In this document: one piece after another, positions 1 through 5,450 of the stretch
Layout of the letters: every line of letters starts with the position of its first letter
How positions within the stretch are numbered: position 1 is the stretch's first letter
Source of the DNA: Ruminococcaceae bacterium UBA737
Lineage (GTDB): Bacteria; Bacillota; Clostridia; Oscillospirales; Acutalibacteraceae
Length of the DNA: 9,131 bases
Assembly: GCA_002297415.1 (NCBI GenBank)
Contig: DBKZ01000068.1
Span: 1 to 9,131, forward strand
Direction of reading: 5' to 3'
Notes under the pieces: model-generated
What the model saw: the letters and a program-made list of their open reading frames with translations, nothing else
Told to the model about the DNA's origin: nothing
The model's database searches: none
Position numbers and translations under genes: made by a program

Positions 1-1
1 C

Positions 2-421
2 GAGGTGCTGAAAACACTGAAAATCCATATCGGCATGGGGCTTACGGATGAAATCACCGAGGACAAAACCCTCGACATTCAGATACGCATTGCCGAAATC
101 GACGCCGAGTTTCAGAAAATGCTTAAAGCGGTATCCGCCGACAACGCAGACGGCATAGATGAGGAACGCATCACCGATCTGATGAACGAAAAGCAAAGGT
201 TGACTGTACAGCTCGAACAATATGCAACCATGCGGCAAAAAAGAGAAAGCGCAAAATCCCGACTCGATGAGATTTATACCATACTTGACGGACTGCAAAA
301 CCACCCCATGGAATATGACGATAAACTCGTCCGGCAGATCATCGAATGCATAGTGGTGGAATCAAAAGAGAAAATCAAGGTAGTCTTTATCGGCGGTACG
401 GAATTCGAGATGACGCTGTAA
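2..421 (+). CDS. Large serine recombinase, C-terminal fragment (5' end outside window)
   Basis: The frame is open from the left edge, so this is the last 139 residues of a longer protein rather than a gene starting at the GTG at 5. The visible part is a charged helical, coiled-coil-like stretch (roughly residues 20-100, with repeated Glu/Lys/Arg/Leu heptads) followed by the typical ending of TnpX/TndX-type large serine recombinases: a YDDKLVRQIIE motif, then short beta strands ending IKVVFIGGTEFEM. In that family the N-terminal catalytic serine domain cuts and rejoins att sites, while the coiled-coil C-terminal region controls the direction of integration versus excision. The catalytic domain cannot be seen here. 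The gene reads out toward the first copy of a 21-base repeat (507-527), as expected for a recombinase lying at the end of its own element. Family assignment is fairly secure; the element's identity is not. Confidence 0.85.
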   Translation, partial: EVLKTLKIHIGMGLTDEITEDKTLDIQIRIAEIDAEFQKMLKAVSADNADGIDEERITDLMNEKQRLTVQLEQYATMRQKRESAKSRLDEIYTILDGLQNHPMEYDDKLVRQIIECIVVESKEKIKVVFIGGTEFEMTL

Positions 422-454
422 AAAACCTTGAAAACAGAAACGGAGTGATGTAAA

Positions 455-577
455 ATGATTGTGCTGAGAGTGTTCAAATCAAGACAGCGAAAACGCAAAA
501 ACATCTCTATTGTCCTGTCTTCACAAAGTCAATTTATCCGAACATTGTCATCAACGGTGACGCGTTCGGATTTTTGA
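455..577 (+). CDS. Possible 40-residue basic ORF crossing the repeat, doubtful
   Basis: ATG at 455 follows a plausible ribosome binding site (GGAGTGATG at 442-450) 33 bases after the recombinase stop. The 40-residue product begins MIVLRVFKSRQRKRKN and has a very basic N-terminal half. The ORF runs straight through the first 21-base repeat, and its last codons lie inside the terminator hairpin at 536-571, with the stop in the T tract. That position suggests either a chimeric frame created when the element joined new DNA, or no gene at all. I recognise no family. It is listed because the start context is good. Confidence 0.25.
   Translation: MIVLRVFKSRQRKRKNISIVLSSQSQFIRTLSSTVTRSDF
507..527 (+). 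repeat. 21-base direct repeat, copy 1 (candidate att site)
   Basis: These 21 bases (starting CTATTGTCC, ending TTCACAAA) recur exactly at 1399-1419 in the same orientation. The match stops sharply on both sides. The copy lies 85 bases past the stop of the serine recombinase, where an attachment site of its element would be expected. Att sites of large serine recombinases usually share only a short core, so 21 bases is long for this class. The repeat itself is directly seen; its role is inferred. Confidence 0.6.
536..576 (+). terminator. Intrinsic terminator after the recombinase
   Basis: ATCCGAAC (536-543) pairs with GTTCGGAT (564-571). An inner GTCA/TGAC pairing (547-550 with 558-561) closes a 7-base loop, with small unpaired bulges between the two helices. 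A run of T follows (571-575), and the next bases are also T-rich. It is oriented to stop + strand transcripts leaving the recombinase gene. Confidence 0.65.
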
Positions 578-601
578 TTTTTATAAGCGACTTAACTTAA
601 C

Positions 602-607
602 ATTATA
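602..607 (-). promoter_or_regulatory. Possible extended -10 box on the minus strand
   Basis: The minus strand reads TGCTATAAT here, an extended -10 element. No good -35 box lies 17 bases upstream, since that position is inside the hairpin at 615-640. It would drive leftward transcription antisense to the recombinase end. It may be a remnant promoter for a gene that followed the mobilization operon before rearrangement, or chance in AT-rich DNA. Confidence 0.2.
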
Positions 608-614
608 GCACAGT

Positions 615-651
615 GGGCAGAGAGTAAAAATTCTCTGCCCTTGTGTGTTTT
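615..651 (+). terminator. Hairpin with T-rich tail
   Basis: GGGCAGAGA (615-623) pairs perfectly with TCTCTGCCC (632-640) around an 8-base AT-rich loop. On the + strand it is followed by TTGTGTGTTTT. It lies just beyond the stop of the minus-strand 56-residue ORF, so it could mark the operon's end, but the T tract favours termination of rightward transcripts. Confidence 0.55.
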
Positions 652-820
652 AAGCTGTTTTATCGGCTCTTTGTGCCTTTAATTCGGCTTGTTCTGCCTT
701 CCATTCATCAAACTCTTTTCTGCCTTGCTCGGTCTCAAAAAATGCTTGAATTTGCGGAAGGAAGTGCCGTGCGAGGATTTCCAATTCATGTTTTGGAATA
801 TTACTTCTGTTCGCTGCCAT
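650..820 (-). CDS. 56-residue accessory protein of the mobilization operon
   Basis: The product runs from MAANRSNIPKHELEIL to a Glu/Lys/Ala-rich end with an acidic, helical middle (FFETEQGRKEFDEWKAEQ). Small ORFs of this kind (IP-x-x-ELE-x-LAR, then FFE-x-x-x-G-x-x-EF-x-x-W) occur near relaxase genes in Clostridial conjugative elements, as I recall; the function is unknown to me. It begins 40 bases after the relaxase-like frame ends. A strong AAAGGAGG lies at 855-862 but is 34 bases from this ATG. That Shine-Dalgarno sits almost on top of another ATG (851-853), which gives MTDNK and then TAA in this same frame. The N-terminus may therefore be damaged by a nonsense codon, or the start may depend on reinitiation. 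Confidence 0.55.
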   Translation of the reverse strand: MAANRSNIPKHELEILARHFLPQIQAFFETEQGRKEFDEWKAEQAELKAQRADKTA

Positions 821-860
821 ACGGCAACACGGCTTTTATTTGTTGTCGGTCATTCCTCCT

Positions 861-1412
861 TTACATATTCATTTGCATACCGTCATCATCATGGCTGTCT
901 TGAATTTGTTTTTTCTTTTGTCCGTGTTTGCGTTCACGGACAACTTTAGGTTTTTGTTTATCATTATTGCCCATTTCTCCTATCATCGCAATATCAGCTG
1001 CAAGATATAAAGCATCGACGGTAATATTGCTCCAACCGCCACCCATTTCAGCTTGAGCTTCCACGGTGTCAAATCCTTGGCTTTCAGCTCGTTCATCATT
1101 CGGCATATTTCCGTGTGCAGCTGCTCTTTCAAGGAGTCCGTCTGCCTCGATAATTTGTCCTTGGTTGAATACTCTATCGAGGCCATCTTGTCTGTTGCCG
1201 CCTTGCGCATTTCCGTTAAGCACGGTCTTAGCGTCTGTATGATCAGATCGTTCAAATTTTGATGCGTCGGAAGTTCGGATATCAAATCCGTGTTTCTTAC
1301 AATGCTGTTCCCAACTGTCGAAAAGTATTCCGCTATTTTGTTGTACTGTTCCAATGTCAGCAGCAGATACCGGGGCTGTATCGGTTCGGTCAATGCTGCT
1401 ATTGTCCTGTCT
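861..1412 (-). pseudogene. Relaxase-like C-terminal tail, truncated at the repeat
   Basis: This minus-strand frame is open for 183 codons with no start codon before a GTG at 1223, and an in-frame TGA (1413-1415) inside the second 21-base repeat ends it on the upstream side. The product runs from RQDNSSIDRTDTAPVSAADI, through SWEQHCKKHGFDI and WSNITVDALYLAADIAMIGE, to a highly basic stretch (KQKPKVVRERKHGQKKK) and an Asp/Met-rich end. The position ahead of a small mobilization-type ORF and the low-complexity charged tail fit the C-terminal region of a conjugative-element relaxase. The catalytic domain that would prove it is absent. I infer that the gene lost its 5' part at the repeat. The first 137 codons share DNA with the CDS at 983-1393 in another frame. 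Confidence 0.45.
983..1393 (-). CDS. Small helical protein with C-terminal membrane anchor (MobB-like layout)
   Basis: The 136-residue product starts at TTG (1391-1393), the only usual start available upstream, with a weak AGGA 11 bases ahead. It begins MTEPIQPRYLLLTLEQYNKI. Residues 1-105 are predicted mostly helical and charged, including SIEYSTKDKLSRQTDSLKEQ. It ends with a Lys-flanked hydrophobic segment (WVAVGAILPSMLYILQLIL, about residues 117-135), one membrane helix at the very C-terminus. The same DNA is open in the relaxase-like frame. In ColE1 and RSF1010, mobB is nested out of frame in the relaxase gene and encodes a membrane-associated mobilization factor, so the layout matches; sequence homology cannot be claimed. 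The frame stays open to 1470 but without a start codon. Confidence 0.5.
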   Translation of the reverse strand: MTEPIQPRYLLLTLEQYNKIAEYFSTVGNSIVRNTDLISELPTHQNLNDLIIQTLRPCLTEMRKAATDKMASIEYSTKDKLSRQTDSLKEQLHTEICRMMNELKAKDLTPWKLKLKWVAVGAILPSMLYILQLILR

Positions 1413-1419
1413 TCACAAA
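1399..1419 (+). repeat. 21-base direct repeat, copy 2 (candidate element/chromosome junction)
   Basis: Exact copy of 507-527 in the same orientation, 892 bases away. Mobile-element-like coding stops here, and to the right come terminators and the chromosomal sda operon, so this is the best candidate for the right boundary of the integrated DNA. No tRNA gene lies at the junction. Confidence 0.6.
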
Positions 1420-1423
1420 AATC

Positions 1424-1447
1424 CTCATTCGTTAGAATGGGTTTTTT
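1424..1447. terminator. Intrinsic terminator just right of the repeat
   Basis: CTCATTC (1424-1430) pairs with GAATGGG (1435-1441, one T-G wobble) around GTTA, followed by six T (1442-1447). On the minus strand the same stem is followed by GATTTTTG, so it may act in both directions. It would insulate the sda operon from the element. Confidence 0.6.
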
Positions 1448-1530
1448 ACTTTTTATTACTTGGCAATGTTAACTTTTCTCTAAAAATGCAAAATATCTAT
1501 ATTGTACTTTCTTTACAAAAAACAATTATA

Positions 1531-1570
1531 ATCAAAACAACCTACTGCCACCGCAGTAGGTTGTTTTGAT
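1531..1570. terminator. Strong bidirectional terminator downstream of sdaAA
   Basis: A perfect 18-base-pair inverted repeat (1531-1548 with 1553-1570) has the loop CACC. The GC-rich core CCTACTGC/GCAGTAGG is flanked by A-rich sequence on one side and T-rich on the other, so U-rich tails follow the core in either direction. It starts 12 bases past the sdaAA stop and is the natural end of the sda transcript. Confidence 0.85.
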
Positions 1571-1581
1571 GAAATCTTATA

Positions 1582-2448
1582 TTAAAACCTTTGAGAATGC
1601 AGATTTTCTGTAATTTTCCGAGCGGTCGGAGTTGATGCGAGTCCGCCGCTTCCGGTTTCTCTGAGCGAAGAGGGGAGACTGCTTCCGATTTCGCCCATTG
1701 CGTCGATAACCTCGTCTGCGGGAATAATGTTTTTAATTCCCGCAAGCGCCATATTTGCGGAGCTTACGGCATTTATCGCTCCTATAACATTTCTTTTTAT
1801 GCAGGGAATTTCAACAAGCCCTGCTACAGGGTCGCAAACAAGTCCTAAAAGGTTTGACAGCGCCATGGCGAAGGCTTCTGCACACATTTCGTCGTTTCCG
1901 CCTAAAATGTGAGTAAGCGCTGCCGCCGCCATTGCCGAGGCAGTTCCTATTTCCGCCTGACAGCCTCCCTCGGCGCCTGAAATGCTTGCTCTGTCGGCGG
2001 TTACCTCGCCGAAGCCTGCCGCAATGTAAAGCGCTTCTTTTATTAGGCTTTCGTCGATTTCTTTTTCTTCGCAAAGCGGAATTAAAACGGCAGGCAACAC
2101 TCCGCAGCTGCCGGCGGTTGGAGCCGCAACTATTCTTTTCATACAGGCGTTGCATTCGCCGGTTTTAAGCGCTTCCTCGGTTACTCTTAAAAGAAAGTTA
2201 CCGCCGATAAGCTTAGGCTTGCTTTTTTTAATCTTTTCCGCGTCTCCGCCTGAAAGTCCGCTTTTTGATTTTTCATCGGGAGAGTACTGCTTAGCCGTGT
2301 TTTTCATTTCTTTCCATAAGTTCAAAAATTGCAAATCGAGCGATTTTAAATCGGTTCCGTTTTCAAAGCAGTCCTTTTCGGCTATTATAAGATAAAGCGG
2401 TTTTTCCTGCGCTTTCGCGTCATTTAATAATGAAGTTATGCTTTTCAT
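1582..2448 (-). CDS. sdaAA: L-serine dehydratase, iron-sulfur-dependent, alpha subunit
   Basis: Catalytic subunit of the oxygen-sensitive L-serine deaminase that converts L-serine to pyruvate and ammonia in the cytoplasm. The 288-residue length is usual for the separate alpha chain. Three cysteines match the family's 4Fe-4S ligands: C163 in SGAEGGCQAEIG, then C205 and C216 in CDPVAGLVEIPC, eleven residues apart. The conserved active-site stretch CMKRIVAAPTAGSCGVLPA covers residues 102-120, and a Gly/Ser-rich segment RETGSGGLA lies near the end. The start overlaps the beta-subunit stop by one base (TAATG), and AGGAGG lies 7-12 bases ahead of the ATG, so translation is probably coupled and gives equal amounts of both chains. 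The enzyme suits an anaerobe. Confidence 0.96.
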   Translation of the reverse strand: MKSITSLLNDAKAQEKPLYLIIAEKDCFENGTDLKSLDLQFLNLWKEMKNTAKQYSPDEKSKSGLSGGDAEKIKKSKPKLIGGNFLLRVTEEALKTGECNACMKRIVAAPTAGSCGVLPAVLIPLCEEKEIDESLIKEALYIAAGFGEVTADRASISGAEGGCQAEIGTASAMAAAALTHILGGNDEMCAEAFAMALSNLLGLVCDPVAGLVEIPCIKRNVIGAINAVSSANMALAGIKNIIPADEVIDAMGEIGSSLPSSLRETGSGGLASTPTARKITENLHSQRF

Positions 2449-3113
2449 TATGTGTCCTCCTGATTGAATACGGTTATCTTCTTTATACCTCTTATATGTG
2501 AAAGATATTTTTCAATATCGGGCGGAATCGGCTCGTCGCACTCTAAGATCATAACCGCATATCCGCCGTGCTCGCTGCGGTATAACTGCATTGTCGCTAT
2601 ATTTATATCTCTGTTCGTAAGCGCGCTTGATACTGCCGCCACATGACCCGGGACATCGAGATTGTGAACGATAAGAGTGTTGTGCTCACAGTAAAAATTA
2701 GCCTCTATTCCGTCAATATGGCTTATGTGAATTCTTCCTCCGCCTATGCTTTCGGCTACGATATCAATTGTTCTTCCGCTTATTCCTTTAAGCTTTAGCT
2801 GAACGGTATTAGGGTGCGCGTTTTTAATATCCTTTACAAAAAACGAGAAATCAAGCCCGCGTTCCTTTGCAAGCTCAAAGCTTTTCGGTATCCTCATATC
2901 GTCGGGCTTAAATCCTAAAAGCCCCGCAACGAGAGCAAGGTCTGTTCCGTGACCCTTGCCTGTAAGCGCAAAGCTTCCGCTTAAATATATTTCTGCCGCT
3001 TTTGGAGCTTCGCCTAAAAGCTTTAACGCTACATTGCCGATTTTAACCGCGCCGGCGGTATGGCTGCTTGACGGTCCTACCATTACGGGACCGAGTATAT
3101 CTGTAAGCCTCAT
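2448..3113 (-). CDS. sdaAB: L-serine dehydratase, iron-sulfur-dependent, beta subunit
   Basis: Partner of the alpha chain. The N-terminal SDH-beta domain opens with the family signature LGPVMVGPSSSHTAGA (residues 7-22), whose Ser/His stretch is conserved in L-serine dehydratases, and contains ESIGGGR (121-127). A C-terminal ACT domain spans about residues 145-217 (LIVHNLDVPGHVAAVSSAL, then INIATMQLYR). ACT domains in this family are thought to sense amino acids. I place the start at the ATG at 3111-3113 (221 residues), because relatives begin about six residues before IGP; a GTG at 3120-3122 would add three residues and has no better ribosome site. The upstream site is weak (AAGAAGTG). First gene of the two-gene operon, expressed from the promoter at 3144-3172. 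Confidence 0.95.
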   Translation of the reverse strand: MRLTDILGPVMVGPSSSHTAGAVKIGNVALKLLGEAPKAAEIYLSGSFALTGKGHGTDLALVAGLLGFKPDDMRIPKSFELAKERGLDFSFFVKDIKNAHPNTVQLKLKGISGRTIDIVAESIGGGRIHISHIDGIEANFYCEHNTLIVHNLDVPGHVAAVSSALTNRDINIATMQLYRSEHGGYAVMILECDEPIPPDIEKYLSHIRGIKKITVFNQEDT

Positions 3114-3143
3114 TATTATCACTTCTTACTTAATTTTTTTAAA

Positions 3144-3172
3144 ATTATAGCACTGTCTGCCGCTTATTACAA
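3144..3172 (-). promoter_or_regulatory. Promoter of the sdaAB-sdaAA operon
   Basis: On the minus strand, TTGTAA (3167-3172) is 17 bases upstream of TATAAT (3144-3149), and the latter is preceded by TGC, an extended -10. Transcription would begin near 3137, giving a leader of about 24 bases. No operator or riboswitch is visible in so short a leader. Confidence 0.75.
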
Positions 3173-3246
3173 GTGTTAAAAATAATTGCTTTTCGGACAT
3201 TTAATTATTTAAAGTTCCTAAACTTGACAAAATTAGATTTATGAGG

Positions 3247-3275
3247 TTGACAAACGCGAAAAATTATGTTACCAT
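3247..3275 (+). promoter_or_regulatory. Promoter of the xpt-nucleoside transporter operon
   Basis: TTGACA (3247-3252) is followed after 17 bases by TACCAT (3270-3275), placing the start near 3282, just ahead of the riboswitch aptamer. A second perfect TTGACA at 3224-3229 has no -10 partner at a usable distance. The -10 is only 4 of 6 to consensus. The divergent sda promoter lies about 100 bases away. Confidence 0.65.
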
Positions 3276-3299
3276 AAGCTTGTAAAATTTAATAGCTCA

Positions 3300-3363
3300 C
3301 CGATATAGGTTTGGATAAATGGCCCAAATGTTTCTACCGCAGCGCCACAGCAGCGACTATTGG
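3300..3363 (+). ncRNA. Purine riboswitch aptamer, guanine type
   Basis: All parts of the three-way junction can be laid out. P1 is CCGATA (3300-3305) with TATTGG (3358-3363). P2 is GTTTGG (3309-3314) with CCAAAT (3324-3329) and its loop carries TGG. The hallmark J2/3 GTTTCTACC is at 3330-3338. P3 is GCAGC (3339-3343) with GCAGC (3350-3354), one A-A mismatch, and its loop GCCACA can pair by CC with the GG of the P2 loop. J3/1 is GAC (3355-3357). The C at 3357 matches C74 of the Bacillus xpt aptamer, which pairs with guanine or hypoxanthine; adenine sensors have U there. J2/3 is unaltered, arguing against a 2'-deoxyguanosine variant. It controls xpt and, by read-through, the nucleoside importer. 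Confidence 0.93.
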
Positions 3364-3410
3364 TTGATTTATAAAATACGCATGTATATTATATGTGTTG
3401 TGCGTTGTTT

Positions 3411-3451
3411 CTATATCGGTAAGCAGACTTAATTTTTAAGTCTGTTTTTTT
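3411..3451 (+). terminator. Riboswitch expression platform: competitor strand plus intrinsic terminator
   Basis: The terminator stem is AAGCAGACTTAA (3421-3432) with TTAAGTCTGTTT (3436-3447), loop TTT, then T up to 3451. Just ahead of it, and running into its base, 3411-3424 (CTATATCGGTAAGC) can pair with 3295-3308, which contains the 5' strand of P1: 13 of 14 positions match, with one C-A mismatch. Ligand binding would hold P1 closed, free this segment and allow the full terminator; without ligand the long helix would take the terminator's four basal pairs. The terminator is clear; the switching mechanism is inferred. Confidence 0.8.
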
Positions 3452-3494
3452 GTTTTTAATTTTATATTTAATATGATTTAAGGGAGGCGGCATT

Positions 3495-4070
3495 ATGAAA
3501 GCTCTGGAAGAGAAGATTATCAAAGAGGGTAAGGTTCTTCCCGGAAATATTCTTAAGGTCGGTTCTTTTTTAAATCAGCAACTTGATGTTGATTTTTTAA
3601 GCGAGATAGGCGAGGAAATCAAGAATATATATAAGGACTGTAATGTCACTAAGATTTTAACAATTGAAGCTTCCGGTATCGCGCTTGCGGTTGCGGCAGG
3701 TATGATTATGCATGTTCCCGCGGTTTTTGCAAAAAAAGGCAAGAGCGCGAATGTTAGCGGAGATGTTTATAAAACAATAGTTCATTCATATACACATAAC
3801 AGCGATTACAATGTTATTGTTCCTAAGGAATATCTTTCCGAAGACGATTGCGTTGTAATCGTTGATGATTTTTTAGCGAACGGTAAGGCTTTAGAGGGTC
3901 TTATTGATATCGTCAATCAATCGGGTGCAAGGCTTGCCGGCTGCACCTGCGCTGTTGAAAAAGGCTTTCAGGGCGGGGGAGACGCTCTGAGGAAAAAAGG
4001 CATAAGGGTTGAGTCCCTTGCCGTTGTCGAAGAAATGAGCGAAAGCGCAATCCGTTTCAGAGACATTTAG
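3495..4070 (+). CDS. xpt: Xanthine phosphoribosyltransferase
   Basis: Cytoplasmic purine salvage enzyme that joins xanthine (to a lesser degree other 6-oxopurines) to PRPP, giving XMP on the way to GMP. The 191 residues match the Bacillus Xpt length. The PRPP-binding motif is VVIVDDFLANGKALEGL (120-136). The family pattern KVGSFLNQQ includes N27, and the late EKGF includes K156; in B. subtilis Xpt these positions contact the base. TIEASGIA (56-63) is the conserved early loop. The start is preceded by AAGGGAGG (3479-3486) at normal spacing. It is the first gene behind the guanine riboswitch, the textbook setting for xpt, but here it is followed by a nucleoside ABC importer rather than the pbuX permease. 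Confidence 0.95.
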   Translation: MKALEEKIIKEGKVLPGNILKVGSFLNQQLDVDFLSEIGEEIKNIYKDCNVTKILTIEASGIALAVAAGMIMHVPAVFAKKGKSANVSGDVYKTIVHSYTHNSDYNVIVPKEYLSEDDCVVIVDDFLANGKALEGLIDIVNQSGARLAGCTCAVEKGFQGGGDALRKKGIRVESLAVVEEMSESAIRFRDI

Positions 4071-4076
4071 AATCGG

Positions 4077-4093
4077 TGTAAATTTAATTTACA
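4077..4093 (+). other. Small AT-rich hairpin between xpt and the lipoprotein gene
   Basis: TGTAAAT (4077-4083) and ATTTACA (4087-4093) form a 7-base-pair stem with a 3-base loop, followed by ATATAAAAAA rather than a T tract. It is not a terminator. It may be an mRNA processing or protection site, or chance in AT-rich DNA. Confidence 0.3.
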
Positions 4094-4120
4094 TATAAAA
4101 AATTTTGGGGGAAAACAAAA

Positions 4121-5395
4121 ATGAAAAAGTTATTGGCAGTTCTTCTCGCCGGACTTCTTACTGTCGGATGCCTCGCAGGCTGCGGTAAGAGTTCGAACAA
4201 GTCGTCAAAGAAGGGTGAAGGTGCAGAAATCCTTCCCCGTCAGGAAATCAAATCGGATGTTACGGTTCCGGATGATTTCAAAATCGGTATGATTTGCTTA
4301 CACGATGAAAACTCAACCTATGACAACAACTTCATTCAGGCTCTTAAGTCTGTTCAGAAGGGTATGGGTCTTAAGGATGATCAGGTTGTAATCGTAACCG
4401 GCATCGGAGAGGACAGCAAATGCTATGATACAGCTGTTGACCTTGCTAAGAACAAGGGCTGTAAGGTAATCTTCGCAGATTCTTTCGGACATGAGTCCTT
4501 TGTAAAGCAGGCTGCAGCAGAGTTTCCGGAGGTTCAGTTCTGCCACGCTACCGGTACTTCCGCAAAGCTCGCAGGCCTTTCAAACTTCCACAACGCTTTC
4601 GCTTCTATCTATGAGGGCAGATATCTTGCAGGTATTGCGGCAGGCATGAAGCTCAATGAAATGATTGATAACGGAAAAATCAAGGCTGACGAAGCTATCA
4701 TCGGTTATGTAGGCGCTTATACCTATGCTGAGGTTATTTCCGGTATGACTTCATTCTTCCTCGGCGCTCGCTCTGTTTGTGAATCCGCTACAATGAAGGT
4801 TCGTTACACCGGTTCTTGGTATGATCAGGCTAAGGAGCAGGAGGCTGCTACCGCTCTTATCGAAAAAGACAAGTGCGTTCTCGTCAGCCAGCATGCCGAC
4901 TCTCTCGGCGCTCCTACCGCTTGTGAGCTTGCAGGCGTTCCGAATGTTTCTTATAACGGAAGCACATATTCTGCAGGAAAGAATTCATTCATCGTTTCTT
5001 CAGCTATCAACTGGGCTCCTTACTTCCAGTACATCATCGAGTGCGCTGTTAAGGGCGAGGCTATCGACGCTGACTGGTGCGGAGATATCGCTACTAACTC
5101 TGTAGTTCTTACAGGTCTTAATCAGGATGTTGCCGCTAAGGGAACAGAGGAAAAGATCAACGAAGCTATCGACGCTTTCAAGGCAGGCACTCTCCATGTA
5201 TTTGATACAAGCAAGTTTACTAAGGACGGCAAAAACCTTACAGAGTATCTTGCTGATGTTGACGGTGACTTTACCGGTGAGACAAACGTTATTCACGACG
5301 GATATTTCGATGAGTCAAACGCTAAGGACTTCCGTTCCGCTCCTTACTTTGATATGATTATCGACGGTATCACAAACCTTAACGAAAAGATGTAA
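4121..5395 (+). CDS. BMP/PnrA-family nucleoside-binding lipoprotein (ABC importer)
   Basis: Extracellular substrate-binding component of the importer encoded just downstream. The signal peptide is residues 1-20 (MKKLL, then a hydrophobic core) with lipobox LAGC, so C21 should be lipidated and anchor the protein to the membrane outside. A Ser/Lys/Gly linker (22-37) precedes the periplasmic-binding-type domain starting near residue 53 (DFKIGMICLHDENSTYDNNF). The family mark YEGRYLAGIAAG is at 164-175, and QHADSLGAPTACE and SYNGSTY line the likely ligand cleft. At 424 residues it is longer than PnrA (about 350). Relatives (TmpC/PnrA, B. subtilis NupN, lactococcal BmpA) bind purine or other nucleosides, and the guanine riboswitch supports a purine nucleoside. 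A GGGGG at 4107-4111 serves as ribosome site. Lysine is mostly AAG, unlike the neighbours, as in highly expressed genes. Confidence 0.92.
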   Translation: MKKLLAVLLAGLLTVGCLAGCGKSSNKSSKKGEGAEILPRQEIKSDVTVPDDFKIGMICLHDENSTYDNNFIQALKSVQKGMGLKDDQVVIVTGIGEDSKCYDTAVDLAKNKGCKVIFADSFGHESFVKQAAAEFPEVQFCHATGTSAKLAGLSNFHNAFASIYEGRYLAGIAAGMKLNEMIDNGKIKADEAIIGYVGAYTYAEVISGMTSFFLGARSVCESATMKVRYTGSWYDQAKEQEAATALIEKDKCVLVSQHADSLGAPTACELAGVPNVSYNGSTYSAGKNSFIVSSAINWAPYFQYIIECAVKGEAIDADWCGDIATNSVVLTGLNQDVAAKGTEEKINEAIDAFKAGTLHVFDTSKFTKDGKNLTEYLADVDGDFTGETNVIHDGYFDESNAKDFRSAPYFDMIIDGITNLNEKM

Positions 5396-5418
5396 TAATC
5401 TTTCTTTAAAATTTTCTG

Positions 5419-5450
5419 CACAAGGGGAAATTATTCCCCTTGTGTGTTTT
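5419..5450 (+). terminator. Strong hairpin between lipoprotein and ATPase genes
   Basis: CACAAGGGGAA (5419-5429) pairs perfectly with TTCCCCTTGTG (5434-5444) around ATTA, followed by TGTTTTGATTT. The stem is strong but the T run is interrupted, so it may be a leaky terminator or a 3' stabiliser. Either would give more binding protein than membrane components, the usual need in ABC importers. The ATPase ribosome site starts 18 bases after the T stretch. Confidence 0.65.

Noticed and set aside
643..949. Plus-strand ORFs over the small mobilization genes
   Set aside because: They mirror the minus-strand genes, are rich in Cys/Phe/Ser as antisense shadows are, and have no ribosome sites.
861..1223. 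A complete 120-residue gene starting at GTG 1223
   Set aside because: The frame is open well beyond this GTG up to the repeat, and no ribosome site precedes it. A truncated longer gene explains it better.
1811..2395. Long overlapping frames inside sdaAA on both strands
   Set aside because: They are Arg- or Leu-rich shadows of a clearly identified enzyme gene.
3114..3122. GTG start adding three residues to the serine dehydratase beta subunit
   Set aside because: The ATG at 3113 fits the family N-terminus, and the GTG has no ribosome site of its own.
3224..3229. A second promoter using the first TTGACA
   Set aside because: No -10 box lies 16-18 bases downstream; that position is the other TTGACA.
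3300..3363. Adenine or 2'-deoxyguanosine riboswitch
   Set aside because: The base matching position 74 is C, not U, and J2/3 keeps the normal TTTCTACC of guanine sensors.
638..5450. Shared 14-base string CCCTTGTGTGTTTT at 638-651 and 5437-5450
   Set aside because: Both copies are the 3' arm and T-rich tail of unrelated hairpins. The similarity stops at the stem, so it is probably convergent terminator sequence rather than a repeat.
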